Below, in pieces: positions 36,982 to 45,048 of a DNA stretch of 64,000 nt (its first letter is position 1; each line of letters opens with the position of its first letter). Source of the stretch: Acidobacteria bacterium UBA2994. GTDB taxonomy: Bacteria; Acidobacteriota; Vicinamibacteria; Vicinamibacterales; UBA8438. The stretch is taken from the NCBI GenBank assembly GCA_002346545.1, contig DEAA01000021.1, positions 97,490 through 161,489 on the forward strand, read 5' to 3'. The position numbers and the translations under genes are program-made. A model generated the notes under the pieces. That model was not told the origin of the DNA. It worked only from the letters and a program-made list of their open reading frames with translations, and searched no databases.

Positions 36982-38865
36982 ATGTCAGTGGGCGGTCGAG
37001 CGGTAGTGACGATTATCGTTGTAAGCCTGGCCGGATGCGGAGCCGAGGGGGGCGATGGCGGGCTCGCCTTCGACGTGCACGAGCGGTCGATCGCCGAGCT
37101 GCAAGCCGCGATGGCTGCCGGAGAGGTGACCGCCCGCGGGCTGGTCGAAGGCTATCTTCAGCGAATCGACTCGTTCGATCTACAGGGGCCGGCCCTGAAC
37201 GCTATGGTCTCGCTCAATCAGGAGGCGTTGGCACGGGCGGATCAGTTGGACGCCGATCGAGCGGCTGGCCAGCTGCGTGGTTCGCTGCACGGGATTCCCG
37301 TGGTCGTCAAAGATAACTACGACACCGCCGACATGCCGACCAGCGCCGGCGCGATCGCGCTGGCCACCTCGTTCCCGCCCGACGATGCCTTCCAGGTAAG
37401 GCGTCTGCGCGACGCCGGGGCGATCGTGCTGGGCAAGACCAACATGCACGAGCTGGCCCGCGGTATCACGACGGTCAGTTCTGTGTTCGGACAGACCCGC
37501 AACCCGTACGATCCGGATCGCAACCCGGGAGGCTCGAGCGGCGGAACGGGCGCCGCCGTGGCGGCCAGCTACGCCGCGGCCGGTATGGGCAGTGATACCT
37601 GCGGGTCGATCCGGATTCCATCCGCCCACCATGCTCTGGTGGGGCTGCGTGGCACCCGAGGGCTGGCAAGCGGCGACGGCATTGTACCGCTGTCGACCAC
37701 CCAAGATATCGGTGGACCGCTGGCACGCTCGGTCGAGGACCTAGCCATTGTGCTCGACGCCACGGTGGGCGAGGATCCCGCCGACGAGACGACGGCCCGG
37801 AGCGCCGGGAGGATTCCTCCCAGTTATAGCGATGCGCTCGCCGGCGCCAGTCTCAGCGGCGTCCGGGTGGCCGTCATTGAGGAGTTGATGGGAGAGGGTG
37901 GCGCGGAACGGCCGGTGCGAGAAGTTATCGAAGCGGCGGTGGAAGCGATGGTGGCGGCTGGAGCTGAGCAGATTGAGATTCCAGACCCCGAGTTCGGCGA
38001 TCTGCTTCAAGGAGCCTCACTCATCGGGCTGGAGTTCAAGATCGACTTCGACAACTATCTCGCTGACACGCCGGACGCTCCGGTGCGCTCGCTGGAAGAA
38101 CTGGTCGAGCTGGGTCTGTATCACGATGTGCTCGGCACCATGGAGAGCTCGCTCGAGGTGGAGAGCCTGGACACCGACGACTACCGTACCCGGCTGGAGC
38201 GACGGGAAGCGGCACGCGAGGCCGTCGAGACCGTGCTCGACGCCCACGATTTGACCGCGCTTATCTATCCCACCATCCGACAGACGGCCCGTCCCATTGG
38301 CCAGGGGCAGCCGGGCAGCAATTGTGCGTTGAGCGCGGTCTCCGGGCTACCGGCGATCTCGGTCCCGGCTGGTTATGCGCCAGACGGGATGCCGGTGGGA
38401 ATGGAGATGATCGGCCGCGAGTTCGCCGAGCTTGAGCTGCTCCGAGTGGCCTACGCCTTCGAGCAGGAGACGGACCATCGCCGTCCGCCGGCCAGTACGC
38501 CCAGCCTTGTGACGCCGCCTGAACCGGTGGTGGTCGAAGTAGGGGGCACCGGAGACCATGGCGCTGGCTTTGTGGCCCGCCTCGAGCTCGACGAGACTAC
38601 CCGCACCTTGCGTTTCGGCGTGAGCGCATTCGGTCTGTTCAGCGAGGATGTGCTCTTCACCCACATCCATCGCACGCAGGGCGATGGAGCTGGCCCCGTG
38701 GTCCACCTGCTCGGTGGACGCGGCCAACCCCGCGTGTCAGGTACGCTGAATCTTTCGGCCACCGATCTCGAACGGCTCAAGGCGGGCGAACTCTACGTAG
38801 ACCTGCATACGGTCGAGAATTTCTATGGTCTACGGGTGGATATTAAGTGGGCGGGCGGGGAGTAA
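36982..38865 (+). CDS. Lipoprotein amidase fused to a C-terminal CHRD domain
   Basis: 627-aa protein: a lipoprotein signal (VVTIIVVSLAGC, Cys near 16), an amidase-signature domain at ~30-500 and a CHRD domain at ~515-627. Amidase catalytic triad: Lys in VVVKDNYDTADMPTSAG (about 109), a cis-Ser in the GGSSGGTGAAVAASYAAA glycine-serine motif (about 183-200), and nucleophile Ser in GSDTCGSIRIPSA (about 206-218). The CHRD part has GFVARLELDETTRTLRFGVS, LFTHIHRTQGDGAGPVV and ELYVDLHTVENFYGLRVDI. CHRD domains are beta-sandwich modules from chordin, normally found alone or in surface proteins. The fusion to a cell-surface amidase is unusual. Probable role: amide or peptide-amide hydrolysis outside the inner membrane; substrate unknown. 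Confidence 0.9.
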   Translation: MSVGGRAVVTIIVVSLAGCGAEGGDGGLAFDVHERSIAELQAAMAAGEVTARGLVEGYLQRIDSFDLQGPALNAMVSLNQEALARADQLDADRAAGQLRGSLHGIPVVVKDNYDTADMPTSAGAIALATSFPPDDAFQVRRLRDAGAIVLGKTNMHELARGITTVSSVFGQTRNPYDPDRNPGGSSGGTGAAVAASYAAAGMGSDTCGSIRIPSAHHALVGLRGTRGLASGDGIVPLSTTQDIGGPLARSVEDLAIVLDATVGEDPADETTARSAGRIPPSYSDALAGASLSGVRVAVIEELMGEGGAERPVREVIEAAVEAMVAAGAEQIEIPDPEFGDLLQGASLIGLEFKIDFDNYLADTPDAPVRSLEELVELGLYHDVLGTMESSLEVESLDTDDYRTRLERREAAREAVETVLDAHDLTALIYPTIRQTARPIGQGQPGSNCALSAVSGLPAISVPAGYAPDGMPVGMEMIGREFAELELLRVAYAFEQETDHRRPPASTPSLVTPPEPVVVEVGGTGDHGAGFVARLELDETTRTLRFGVSAFGLFSEDVLFTHIHRTQGDGAGPVVHLLGGRGQPRVSGTLNLSATDLERLKAGELYVDLHTVENFYGLRVDIKWAGGE

Positions 38866-38867
38866 AG

Positions 38868-38885
38868 AGCCGCTTGGTCGGCTTT
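38868..38885. terminator. Short hairpin between convergent amidase and abgT genes
   Basis: Stem AGCCG (38868-38872) pairing with CGGCT (38879-38883), a 6-nt loop, then TT. Weak; only the convergent position supports termination. Confidence 0.25.
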
Positions 38886-38908
38886 GGGCTGTAACCCGGC
38901 CGGGAAAC

Positions 38909-40444
38909 CTAGAGCATCAGCCGGGAGCCGGGCCCCACCGGGAGCCCGAGGGTCATCCAGATCATCAGTAGTATCGACCAGACGATCAGGAAGGCGATGG
39001 TGTAGGGGAGCATGGTGGCCACCACTGTGCCGATGCCAGACTTCTTGTCGTAGCGTTCGAAGAACGCCACGATCAGTGCGAAGTAGGACATCATCGGCGC
39101 GATGATGTTCGAGGTGCTATCGCCGACCCGGTAGGCGGTCTGGGTCAGCTCCGGGGTGTAGCCGAGCAACATGAACATCGGGACGAACACCGGGGCCATG
39201 ATTGCCCACTTGGCCGACGCGCTGCCCATGAACAGGTTGATGAACGACGTCAGCAGTACGAAGCTGAGCATCAACGGGATGCCGCCCAGACCTGAGCTGC
39301 GCAGGGCGTCGGCCCCCTTCACGGCCACGATTAGTCCCAAGTTGGTCCAGTTGAAGTAGGCGACAAACTGGGCGGCGAAGAACACCAGCACGAGATACGA
39401 GCCGAGAGTGCTGATGGTTTTGCCCATGCCGTTCATGACGTCGCTGTCGCTCTTGAAGGCGCCGGTCGTCACCCCGTAGGCCACCCCGACCAGGGTGCCC
39501 CCAAAGAAGATGAACGCCACGATGCCGGACAGGAACGGCGAACGCAGCAGCCCGCCGGTCTCCGGGTTTCGCAAGGCGCCGTCGGCCGGCAGCGTGCCCC
39601 ACAGCAACAGGAGGACGAACACGCCCATGGCGGCCAGCGCGGCCAGCAGGCCCAGGCGCTCGGTTGGCGACACCGCGCGCATGGCGTTCTCATCGTTCTC
39701 ACCCTCGTCGCCCTCATAGGGGCCGAGTCGTGGAATGACGATGCGTTCGGTCACCCAGGTGCCGGCTCCGGCGATAAGGAACGTCGATACCACCATGAAG
39801 TAGTAGTTGGCGGCGGCGTTGACCCTGTAGCTGTCGTCGATGATGCGGGCGGCCTCCTCCGACAGGCCGGCCAGCAGCGGGTCAATCGTGCCGAGCAGCA
39901 GGTTGGCACTGTAGCCGCCGGATACCCCGGCGAAGGCTGCAGCCAGTCCCGCCATCGGGTGCCGTCCCGCGCCTAGGAAGATGATGCCGCCCAGCGGCAC
40001 CAGCAGGACGTAGCCGATCTCGCTGGCCGTGTTCGACAACACTCCAGCTAGTACCAGTATGAATGTCAGCAGGCGTTTCGGGGCCGACAGCACCAGGAGA
40101 CGGAGTGCGGCGCCGATCAGACCGCTGGCCTCCATTACCCCGATGCCGAGCATCGCCACCAGCACGGTGCCAAGCGGGGCGAAGTTCGTGAAGTTAGTGA
40201 CCATTTCGGTCAAGATCCGGTGCAGTCCCTCCACTGACGCCAGGCTGATCGGGCGGATCAGCTCTCCCGTGCCTGGATGGATCACCTCGAGTCCGCTCCG
40301 GGCCGCGATCGCCGAGATCACCACCACCACGCCGGCCAGGAGGGCGAAGAGGGTCGCCGGGTGCGGCAGGGCATTGCCGCCCCGTTCGACGGTGGCTAGG
40401 AACACGTTCATGACCCGGCTAAGAAGGGCGGTTCGCTGGCTCAT
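38909..40444 (-). CDS. AbgT-family transporter
   Basis: 511 aa from the ATG at 40444 ([16 protein letters not shown]); an in-frame ATG at 40474 is less likely because a -10-like TAGGAT (40478-40483, minus strand) lies three bases upstream of it. About 10-12 transmembrane helices. Family segments: [79 protein letters not shown] and [20 protein letters not shown]. AbgT proteins import p-aminobenzoyl-glutamate or export sulfonamide-like antimetabolites; the sequence cannot separate the two. The secreted amidase gene next door could supply an amide product, but this is position-based inference. Confidence 0.92.
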   Translation of the reverse strand: MSQRTALLSRVMNVFLATVERGGNALPHPATLFALLAGVVVVISAIAARSGLEVIHPGTGELIRPISLASVEGLHRILTEMVTNFTNFAPLGTVLVAMLGIGVMEASGLIGAALRLLVLSAPKRLLTFILVLAGVLSNTASEIGYVLLVPLGGIIFLGAGRHPMAGLAAAFAGVSGGYSANLLLGTIDPLLAGLSEEAARIIDDSYRVNAAANYYFMVVSTFLIAGAGTWVTERIVIPRLGPYEGDEGENDENAMRAVSPTERLGLLAALAAMGVFVLLLLWGTLPADGALRNPETGGLLRSPFLSGIVAFIFFGGTLVGVAYGVTTGAFKSDSDVMNGMGKTISTLGSYLVLVFFAAQFVAYFNWTNLGLIVAVKGADALRSSGLGGIPLMLSFVLLTSFINLFMGSASAKWAIMAPVFVPMFMLLGYTPELTQTAYRVGDSTSNIIAPMMSYFALIVAFFERYDKKSGIGTVVATMLPYTIAFLIVWSILLMIWMTLGLPVGPGSRLML

Positions 40445-40502
40445 GGCGTTCGGGGGAGGTGTCCGCTGGCCCATGCTATCCTACCCGCTCTCACCAGCTT
40501 CC

Positions 40503-40904
40503 ATGCCCCCCATTGACCCTCCGACCGGTAGTCCAGCCAGTCAGCGTGCGACGGCCGAGGCCGTAGGGGCGACGGCGACGCGCCGGCATCTCCTGCTGTG
40601 TTGCGACCAGACCAAGCCGAAGTGTTGCGACCGCGACCGCAGCCTGGTCGCCTGGGACTACTTGAAGCGTCGTTTGTCTGTACTGGGGCTCTCTGAGCGG
40701 GGGGGTGTGTTTCGCACCAAGGCGAACTGCCTTCGGGTGTGCGAAGGTGGGCCGATCGCTGTCGTCTACCCCGAGGGCGCCTGGTACCGCGAGTGTGACC
40801 CACCCGTGCTCGAGCGTATCATCCAGGAACACCTGATCGGCGGCCAGATTGTGGACGAAGTCTGTTTCCTGCGGCATCCCCTCGACCCCGGCCCCCCAGC
40901 CTGA
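40503..40904 (+). CDS. Thioredoxin-like [2Fe-2S] ferredoxin-domain protein
   Basis: 133 aa from the ATG at 40503 (an alternative ATG at 40473 adds ten residues). It matches the (2Fe-2S) ferredoxin family with a thioredoxin-like fold: [17 protein letters not shown] (cluster cysteines near 36-46), then [20 protein letters not shown] (cysteines ~85-90) and GAWYRECDP. Four to five Cys in this spacing fit a single [2Fe-2S] cluster. The N-terminal ~30 residues are Pro/Ala/Thr-rich. It is divergent from abgT and has no obvious redox partner nearby. No SD; a TATCCT (40477-40482) is a possible -10. Confidence 0.8.
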   Translation: MPPIDPPTGSPASQRATAEAVGATATRRHLLLCCDQTKPKCCDRDRSLVAWDYLKRRLSVLGLSERGGVFRTKANCLRVCEGGPIAVVYPEGAWYRECDPPVLERIIQEHLIGGQIVDEVCFLRHPLDPGPPA

Positions 40905-41147
40905 CGTTTCTGTATCCAGACGCCACGGCGTTGGCTCCGAATCGCCGTCAGGACACACAAGATCGCTATCCCGGACCACGATTTCGTTACCGGTGTCGCC
41001 GGTGCGGCCAATACTGGACAGTTGGTCTGGAAGCGTCAGAGTGGAAGTCTCTCCAGGGTTGCTTTTAAGTGATTGTGAATAAATGATTTACAAAAACTTT
41101 TCCGCCGATGAGTATTCTCGGCCTACAAATTGCACAAGGGAGGTAGC
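40905..41147. other. Intergenic region with an AT-rich island before a small ORF
   Basis: No complete gene is visible. The right end (about 41058-41100) is a sharp AT-rich island in otherwise GC-rich DNA, containing GTGAATAAATGATTTACA, and is promoter-like. It is followed by a short hairpin, GCCGA (41103-41107) with TCGGC, and the SD of the 42-codon ORF. The minus strand of 40911-41060 has a coding-looking open stretch without a start codon. Confidence 0.4.
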
Positions 41148-41276
41148 GTGCGCCTCTACGGCCCCGAGCGCAGGTTACGACCTGAACCGAAGCCGTCGAG
41201 ACGACGCCCGATCTCAAAGCCTCCGGTCGAGGCCAGTCGGTTGCCAATCGGCTGCGTCGACGACCGCAACCTCTAA
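41148..41276 (+). CDS. Putative 42-aa basic small protein with strong SD
   Basis: A short ORF starting GTG at 41148 directly after AAGGGAGG (41136-41143), one of the strongest ribosome-binding sites in the window, and ending TAA at 41274-41276. The product starts MRLYGPERRLRPEPKPSRRR; it is rich in Arg and Pro, has one Cys (GCVDD near the end) and no membrane segment. It lies just downstream of an AT-rich, promoter-like island and is followed 12 nt later by a perfect 10-bp hairpin. I know no family. Evidence is limited to SD, start, stop and flanks; coding status is unproven and an sRNA is the alternative. Confidence 0.4.
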   Translation: MRLYGPERRLRPEPKPSRRRPISKPPVEASRLPIGCVDDRNL

Positions 41277-41288
41277 AGCCCTCCGCAA

Positions 41289-41313
41289 CCCGGTGGCCGA
41301 TAAGGCCACCGGG
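41289..41313. terminator. Perfect 10-bp hairpin after the small ORF
   Basis: CCCGGTGGCC (41289-41298), loop GATAA, GGCCACCGGG (41304-41313). No T run follows. It could end the small-ORF transcript or be a structured RNA element just before the promoter of the aldolase gene. Confidence 0.45.
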
Positions 41314-41335
41314 ACCTACCTTGTATGCTGGCCGA

Positions 41336-41365
41336 TTGACAACGCTCGGGCTGCATGGCTACTGT
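41336..41365 (+). promoter_or_regulatory. Sigma-70-type promoter with leaderless spacing
   Basis: A perfect -35 TTGACA (41336-41341), 18-nt spacer and -10 TACTGT (41360-41365), then six bases to the ATG at 41372. The expected transcription start coincides with the start codon and no SD is present. Confidence 0.6.
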
Positions 41366-41371
41366 GCCCGG

Positions 41372-42271
41372 ATGACTTTGCAGGGTGTCTATGCGCCGGT
41401 GCCGACCCCGTTCGGCGCCGATGGGGAACTGGATCTCGACGGCTGGCGGGGGAACCTTGACCGCTGGATGAACACGGGCCTCGATGGGCTGGTGGTGCTC
41501 GGGTCGAACGGCGAGGCGCCCTATGTCGACGACGATGAGGCGGATCGGTTGATCGCCGTGGCGCGAGAGCGGATTCCGTCCGGGCGGCTGCTGATTACTG
41601 GTACCGGTCGGCAGTCGACGCGAAGCACCATCGCCGCCTCGCGGCGAGCGGCTGCGGCTGGCGCCGATGCAGTGCTCGTTCGCACCCCGTCCTTGTTCAA
41701 GAGCCAGTTCACGAGCACCACCTTCACCCAGCACTTCAACGCCGTGGCCGACGCGTCGCCGGTGCCCGTGGTCCTCTACAACTTCTCGGCACTGACTGGA
41801 GTCACGTTGCCGGTCGAGGTGGTCGCTGCGCTGTCGACCCACGACAACATCGTAGGCATCAAGGAGTCAGGTCCAGATATGAGCTATGTCGGCGACCTGG
41901 TCGGTCTCGCGCCGGAGAGATTTAGTGTCCTCGTGGGGTCCGCGCCGACCTTCCTCACCAGTCTGCTGCTTGGCGCAGATGGCGGCATCCTCGCCCTGGC
42001 GGCGGTGGCGCCCGAAGCGTGTCTGCGGCTGTTCACCCTGGTCAGACAGGGACAGCTCGACGAGGCGCGAGAGCAGCAACGGCAGATTGTGCCGATCGCC
42101 AAGCTGGTTGGGTCGATCTACGGCATCGCTGGGCTCAAGGCTGCGCTCGAGGTTCGCGGGTTTGTGGGAGGCGCGCCGCGACTGCCGCTCGAAGCGGTGG
42201 GCGACGAGGCGCGAGGGCGTCTGGAAGCCCAGCTCAGTCTGTTGTCGGCGGCGACGCCTGTCACTGCCTGA
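41372..42271 (+). CDS. DapA-superfamily aldolase, HOGA1-like (4-hydroxy-2-oxoglutarate aldolase type)
   Basis: 299-aa class I aldolase of the dihydrodipicolinate synthase/N-acetylneuraminate lyase superfamily. N-terminal GVYAPVPTPFGADGELD; pyruvate-binding LVVLGSNGEAPY (the GxxGE motif, about 43-54); YNFSALTGVTLP with the catalytic Tyr (about 138); Schiff-base Lys in NIVGIKESGPDM (about 166). GSNGE and the Y-N-F region resemble eukaryotic-type HOGA1 (4-hydroxy-2-oxoglutarate aldolase) more than true lysine-pathway DapA, by recall of family features rather than alignment. The ATG at 41372 fits a leaderless start. A relic frame follows in the next 180 nt. Confidence 0.85.
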   Translation: MTLQGVYAPVPTPFGADGELDLDGWRGNLDRWMNTGLDGLVVLGSNGEAPYVDDDEADRLIAVARERIPSGRLLITGTGRQSTRSTIAASRRAAAAGADAVLVRTPSLFKSQFTSTTFTQHFNAVADASPVPVVLYNFSALTGVTLPVEVVAALSTHDNIVGIKESGPDMSYVGDLVGLAPERFSVLVGSAPTFLTSLLLGADGGILALAAVAPEACLRLFTLVRQGQLDEAREQQRQIVPIAKLVGSIYGIAGLKAALEVRGFVGGAPRLPLEAVGDEARGRLEAQLSLLSAATPVTA

Positions 42272-42274
42272 GCT

Positions 42275-42449
42275 CCCGTCCAATCGGCTTCGCTTCTACG
42301 CGGTTAGACAGGGCGACACCTGGCAGTCGATCGCCCAGGGGGCGGGGCAGGACATCTTGCCGCCTGAGACGCTGGCCGTCATGAACGGGTTTCCGGTTAA
42401 CGAACAGCCGAGGTCGGGAAACCGGGTGAAGGTCGTGCAGTCTGGGTAG
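42275..42449 (+). pseudogene. C-terminal LysM tail of an M48-type metalloprotease, gene remnant
   Basis: In the frame ending TAG at 42447-42449, the codons read RFYAVRQGDTWQSIAQGAG and then TLAVMNGFPVNEQPRSGNRV. This is the typical C-terminus of exported M48 metalloproteases with a LysM-like end. No start codon exists before this conserved part (the first in-frame starts are a TTG and the ATG of MNGF), and there is no HExxH domain upstream, where the aldolase gene lies instead. It is therefore a leftover 3' end after a deletion or replacement. Assignment to M48 rests on recall of the tail sequence. Confidence 0.55.
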
Positions 42450-42463
42450 GAAACCCGATCGTG

Positions 42464-42994
42464 CTAGGGAGCGCCAACCTGGACCGAGTCGATCACGCGG
42501 CGTGCTCCGAGAAATCGCTGGGACCAGTAGCTCGAGTTCAGACGTTCGACACGTACCTGTCCTCGCTCGGAGGGAGCGTGTATGAACTCGTCGCCACCGA
42601 TGGACAGGGCGACGTGTGAGGCGCCCGGGGCGACGGTGGTGAAGAAGAGGAGATCACCGGTTTCGATGTCGTCCGGGTCTAGCGGTTTCCCGACACGATA
42701 TTGGTCGGCCGCCAGACGCGGCAACTCGACCCCGTGTTGTTCGAAGATATAGCGAGTGAACCCGCTGCAGTCGAATCCGGCCGGCGTGGTTCCGCCGTCG
42801 ACATACGGGACCCCACGCAGATCGCGCGCGGTCGAGCTCACCGCATAGGGATCCACCGGTCGGAGTAGTCCGGTCGGCCGAGAGGTCGACACGGTATTTC
42901 CTACGGTCGGGAACGGCGCCGGCACCGTCCCGTGGTGCGCGGCGCATCCGGTCGCTGTCAGTGCCGCCACCACGCTCGAGAGCACTCGCTTCAT
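42464..42994 (-). CDS. NlpC/P60 (C40) cell-wall peptidase lipoprotein
   Basis: 176-aa lipoprotein from the ATG at 42994 (MKRVLSSVVAALTATGC, lipobox Cys at 17); a start at 43021 would add nine residues. The NlpC/P60 domain is at ~60-170: LRGVPYVDGGTTPAGFDCSGFTRY contains the catalytic Cys (about 82), and VAPGASHVALSIGGDEFIHA contains the catalytic His (about 137), with a second His downstream in the same segment. The enzyme cleaves peptidoglycan stem peptides (D-Glu to diamino acid) in the periplasm. Length is typical of Spr-like endopeptidases. The upstream side is an AT-rich gap shared with the HNH gene. Confidence 0.9.
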   Translation of the reverse strand: MKRVLSSVVAALTATGCAAHHGTVPAPFPTVGNTVSTSRPTGLLRPVDPYAVSSTARDLRGVPYVDGGTTPAGFDCSGFTRYIFEQHGVELPRLAADQYRVGKPLDPDDIETGDLLFFTTVAPGASHVALSIGGDEFIHAPSERGQVRVERLNSSYWSQRFLGARRVIDSVQVGAP

Positions 42995-43021
42995 TGAGAT
43001 ACTTATCGGTCGGTTCGCCAT

Positions 43022-43318
43022 ACCGAGTCTATTGAAACTGCTTTAGTTCTTTAAGCTATTTATTTGCAGTTATTTACGACGAAATTGCACAGCTTGACAC
43101 CTGGTAAGCAGCTCGGTCACAATGCCCTAAGCGGGTCTCGCGACCTCGACACCACGGCGACCGCCGATTCATCCCGTCTTACGGTGTTATTTGTTGGTCG
43201 CATGCTCCCGGTATACTCGCGCTTGGCGATCCTGGCGCCTCGACGTTCGACGCGGCGCCGTGGTTGTGACATGGACTCTTCGATACTCGCACCGACATAT
43301 CAACGAGTCTGGCCGACG
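43022..43318. promoter_or_regulatory. Long divergent control region with AT-rich island
   Basis: The ~297-nt gap between the divergent NlpC/P60 and HNH genes. 43025-43085 is strongly AT-rich. Downstream are two promoter candidates toward HNH: TTGACA (43094-43099), 18-nt spacer, CACAAT (43118-43123); and a TATACT (43212-43217). The frame upstream of the HNH start stays open but has no recognisable coding content. Confidence 0.45.
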
Positions 43319-43852
43319 ATGGAGCACACTCTGCTGCTCAACGCGACCTACGAGCCACTGAAGGTCGTGGACTGGCGAAAGGCGATCACCCTGTGGTGTC
43401 AGGGGAAGGTCGAGGTGATCTCGGTTTACGACCGGGAGGTCCGTTCGGTCTCGGTCTCAGTCAAGCTGCCGTCGGTGATCCGGTTGCTGCGCTACATCAG
43501 GATCAAGCGCCACTTCAACCTGGTGCCGTTCTCGCGCGCAAACATCTATGCTCGCGACGACCACACCTGCCAGTACTGTGCTCAGGCGTTTCCGGTCGAC
43601 CGTCTCACTTTCGATCATGTGGTACCGGTCCGGTATGGCGGGCGGAAGGACTGGGAGAACATCGTGACCGCTTGTGTCCGGTGCAACCGTCGCAAGGGGG
43701 GACGGACCCCGGCCGAGGCCGGGATGCGCATTATCCGCATGCCCCGCCGGCCGGTGCGTCCGGCAACCGTCCGGATTGCCGTCGGTCGTCGGGAGGCGCC
43801 AGAAAGCTGGCGAGACTATCTGTACTGGAACGTCAAGCTCGACGAGAGCTAG
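43319..43852 (+). CDS. HNH endonuclease
   Basis: 177-aa HNH nuclease of the common single-domain bacterial type that begins MEHTLLLNATYEPLKVVDW. Zinc-binding and catalytic region: CQYCAQAFPVDRLTFDHVVP (about 82-101, CxxC and the DH catalytic pair), then RYGGRKDWENIVTACVRCNR with the Asn and second CxxC. All HNH residues are present. The N-terminal ~80 residues form the family's beta-barrel-like domain. Biological role of this widespread family is unknown; it is usually chromosomal and not restriction-linked. An ATG at 43271 is also in frame; 43319 was chosen from the conserved N-terminus. Confidence 0.9.
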   Translation: MEHTLLLNATYEPLKVVDWRKAITLWCQGKVEVISVYDREVRSVSVSVKLPSVIRLLRYIRIKRHFNLVPFSRANIYARDDHTCQYCAQAFPVDRLTFDHVVPVRYGGRKDWENIVTACVRCNRRKGGRTPAEAGMRIIRMPRRPVRPATVRIAVGRREAPESWRDYLYWNVKLDES

Positions 43853-43885
43853 GCGATAGTCTCTATTAGGCCGCCGCGCAATCAG

Positions 43886-43916
43886 CCTGCCGGGCTCGTA
43901 TGGCGCGCCCGGCGGG
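43886..43916. terminator. Hairpin after the HNH gene
   Basis: Stem CCTGCCGGGC (43886-43895) and GCCCGGCGGG (43907-43916), one G-T wobble, 11-nt loop, followed by a G run rather than T. A likely but unproven terminator. Confidence 0.4.
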
Positions 43917-43947
43917 GGGGTTGGGGCGACGCTCCATGGAAGCTTAG

Positions 43948-44967
43948 TTGTCTACGTCGCCATCAGAGATCACGTCGGTGCATCCGCTTGCCGCGGTGGC
44001 CGGAGGACGCGTCACGGTCCGAGGTTCTGGCGTTGGTGCGTTCAATGGCACCGGGCCCGAGGTTCTGTTGGGCGACCGCCTCGCCCGTGTCGTGTACGCC
44101 GATCCGGATCGAGTCGTGTGCCAGGTGCCGTCCGGGTTGCCGGGGGGGTCGACGCCGTTGCGGCTGTCTGGCTCGCCCGGCGCTACTGCCTACCTCGAGG
44201 TGGGCGCTGCTGTGGCGACCGGTGTCCACCAGGTCGACAGCCCTGTGCTCGATGGCGACGGCACGCTCTACCTCACCTACAGCGGCACCCGCGGCGACGA
44301 GTCGCCCGTATCGATCTTCCGACTCAGGCAGGACGCCTACCGGGAGCCGTTTGTCACCGGACTGACCAATCCCACGTCGATGGCGCTGCATCCCGATGGT
44401 CAGCTGTTCGTGTCTAGCCGGTTCGATGGCGCCGTCTACGCGGTCGACGAGTCGGGGAAGATTGCCCAGGTGGCCGCTGACCTGGGGGTGGCTTGTGGCC
44501 TGGCGTTCGGCGCTGACGGGCGGCTGTATGTGGGCGACCGATCCGGCACGGTCTTCGAGATTGATACCGCGGGCAAGGTGAGAAGGTTCGCTTCGCTGCC
44601 TCCGAGCGTGGCGGCGTTTCATCTGGCGATGGCGCCAGACGGTGTGTTGTTCGCCACGGCGCCCACCCTGTCGACTCGGGATGCGGTGTATGCCATCGAC
44701 CCGCACGGCGAGGTGTCGATCGTATGCCGCACGTTTGGCCGTCCGCAGGGGATGGGCGTCGATGCCCACGGTGCACTCCACGTGGTCGAGGCGCTCGCTG
44801 GGGCCAGCGGGCTCTACCGGCTGATCGCCGACGGCGAGACCGAACAGGTGGTTGCGGCGTCCTCTCTGGTCGGGGTCGCGTTCGACGAAGCCGGAGGTGC
44901 GGTGGTCGTTTCAGGCGACACCGCATACCGTTTCGACCGTTTGCCGCGGTCTTCGCACGCCGCGTGA
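43948..44967 (+). CDS. TIG-domain protein with SMP-30/NHL-type beta-propeller
   Basis: 339 aa with a TTG start (an in-frame GTG at 43978 is the alternative). Residues ~5-85 are an IPT/TIG Ig-like module (SVHPLAAVAGGRVTVRGSG, VVCQVPSGLPGGSTPLRL). Residues ~95-330 form a six-bladed propeller of the gluconolactonase/SMP-30/NHL type, with repeats such as LTNPTSMALHPDGQLFVSS, GVACGLAFGADGRLYVGD and FGRPQGMGVDAHGALHVVE. No signal peptide is evident. Function is not predicted beyond ligand binding or lactonase-like potential. Ends 81 nt upstream of uvrA, same strand. Confidence 0.8.
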   Translation: MSTSPSEITSVHPLAAVAGGRVTVRGSGVGAFNGTGPEVLLGDRLARVVYADPDRVVCQVPSGLPGGSTPLRLSGSPGATAYLEVGAAVATGVHQVDSPVLDGDGTLYLTYSGTRGDESPVSIFRLRQDAYREPFVTGLTNPTSMALHPDGQLFVSSRFDGAVYAVDESGKIAQVAADLGVACGLAFGADGRLYVGDRSGTVFEIDTAGKVRRFASLPPSVAAFHLAMAPDGVLFATAPTLSTRDAVYAIDPHGEVSIVCRTFGRPQGMGVDAHGALHVVEALAGASGLYRLIADGETEQVVAASSLVGVAFDEAGGAVVVSGDTAYRFDRLPRSSHAA

Positions 44968-45048
44968 TAACATCGAGGGTTTGGACCGGCGGCCGAAGGC
45001 GCCACCCTGTGGTCTGGTCTTCGCCGTGGCTGGCCGGTCGGGCTCGTC

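Noticed and set aside
40911..41060. Minus-strand stretch with coding-like text (STLTLPDQLSSIGRTGDTGN) in the gap after the ferredoxin gene
   Set aside because: No start codon, no recognised family; may be a remnant but unsupported.
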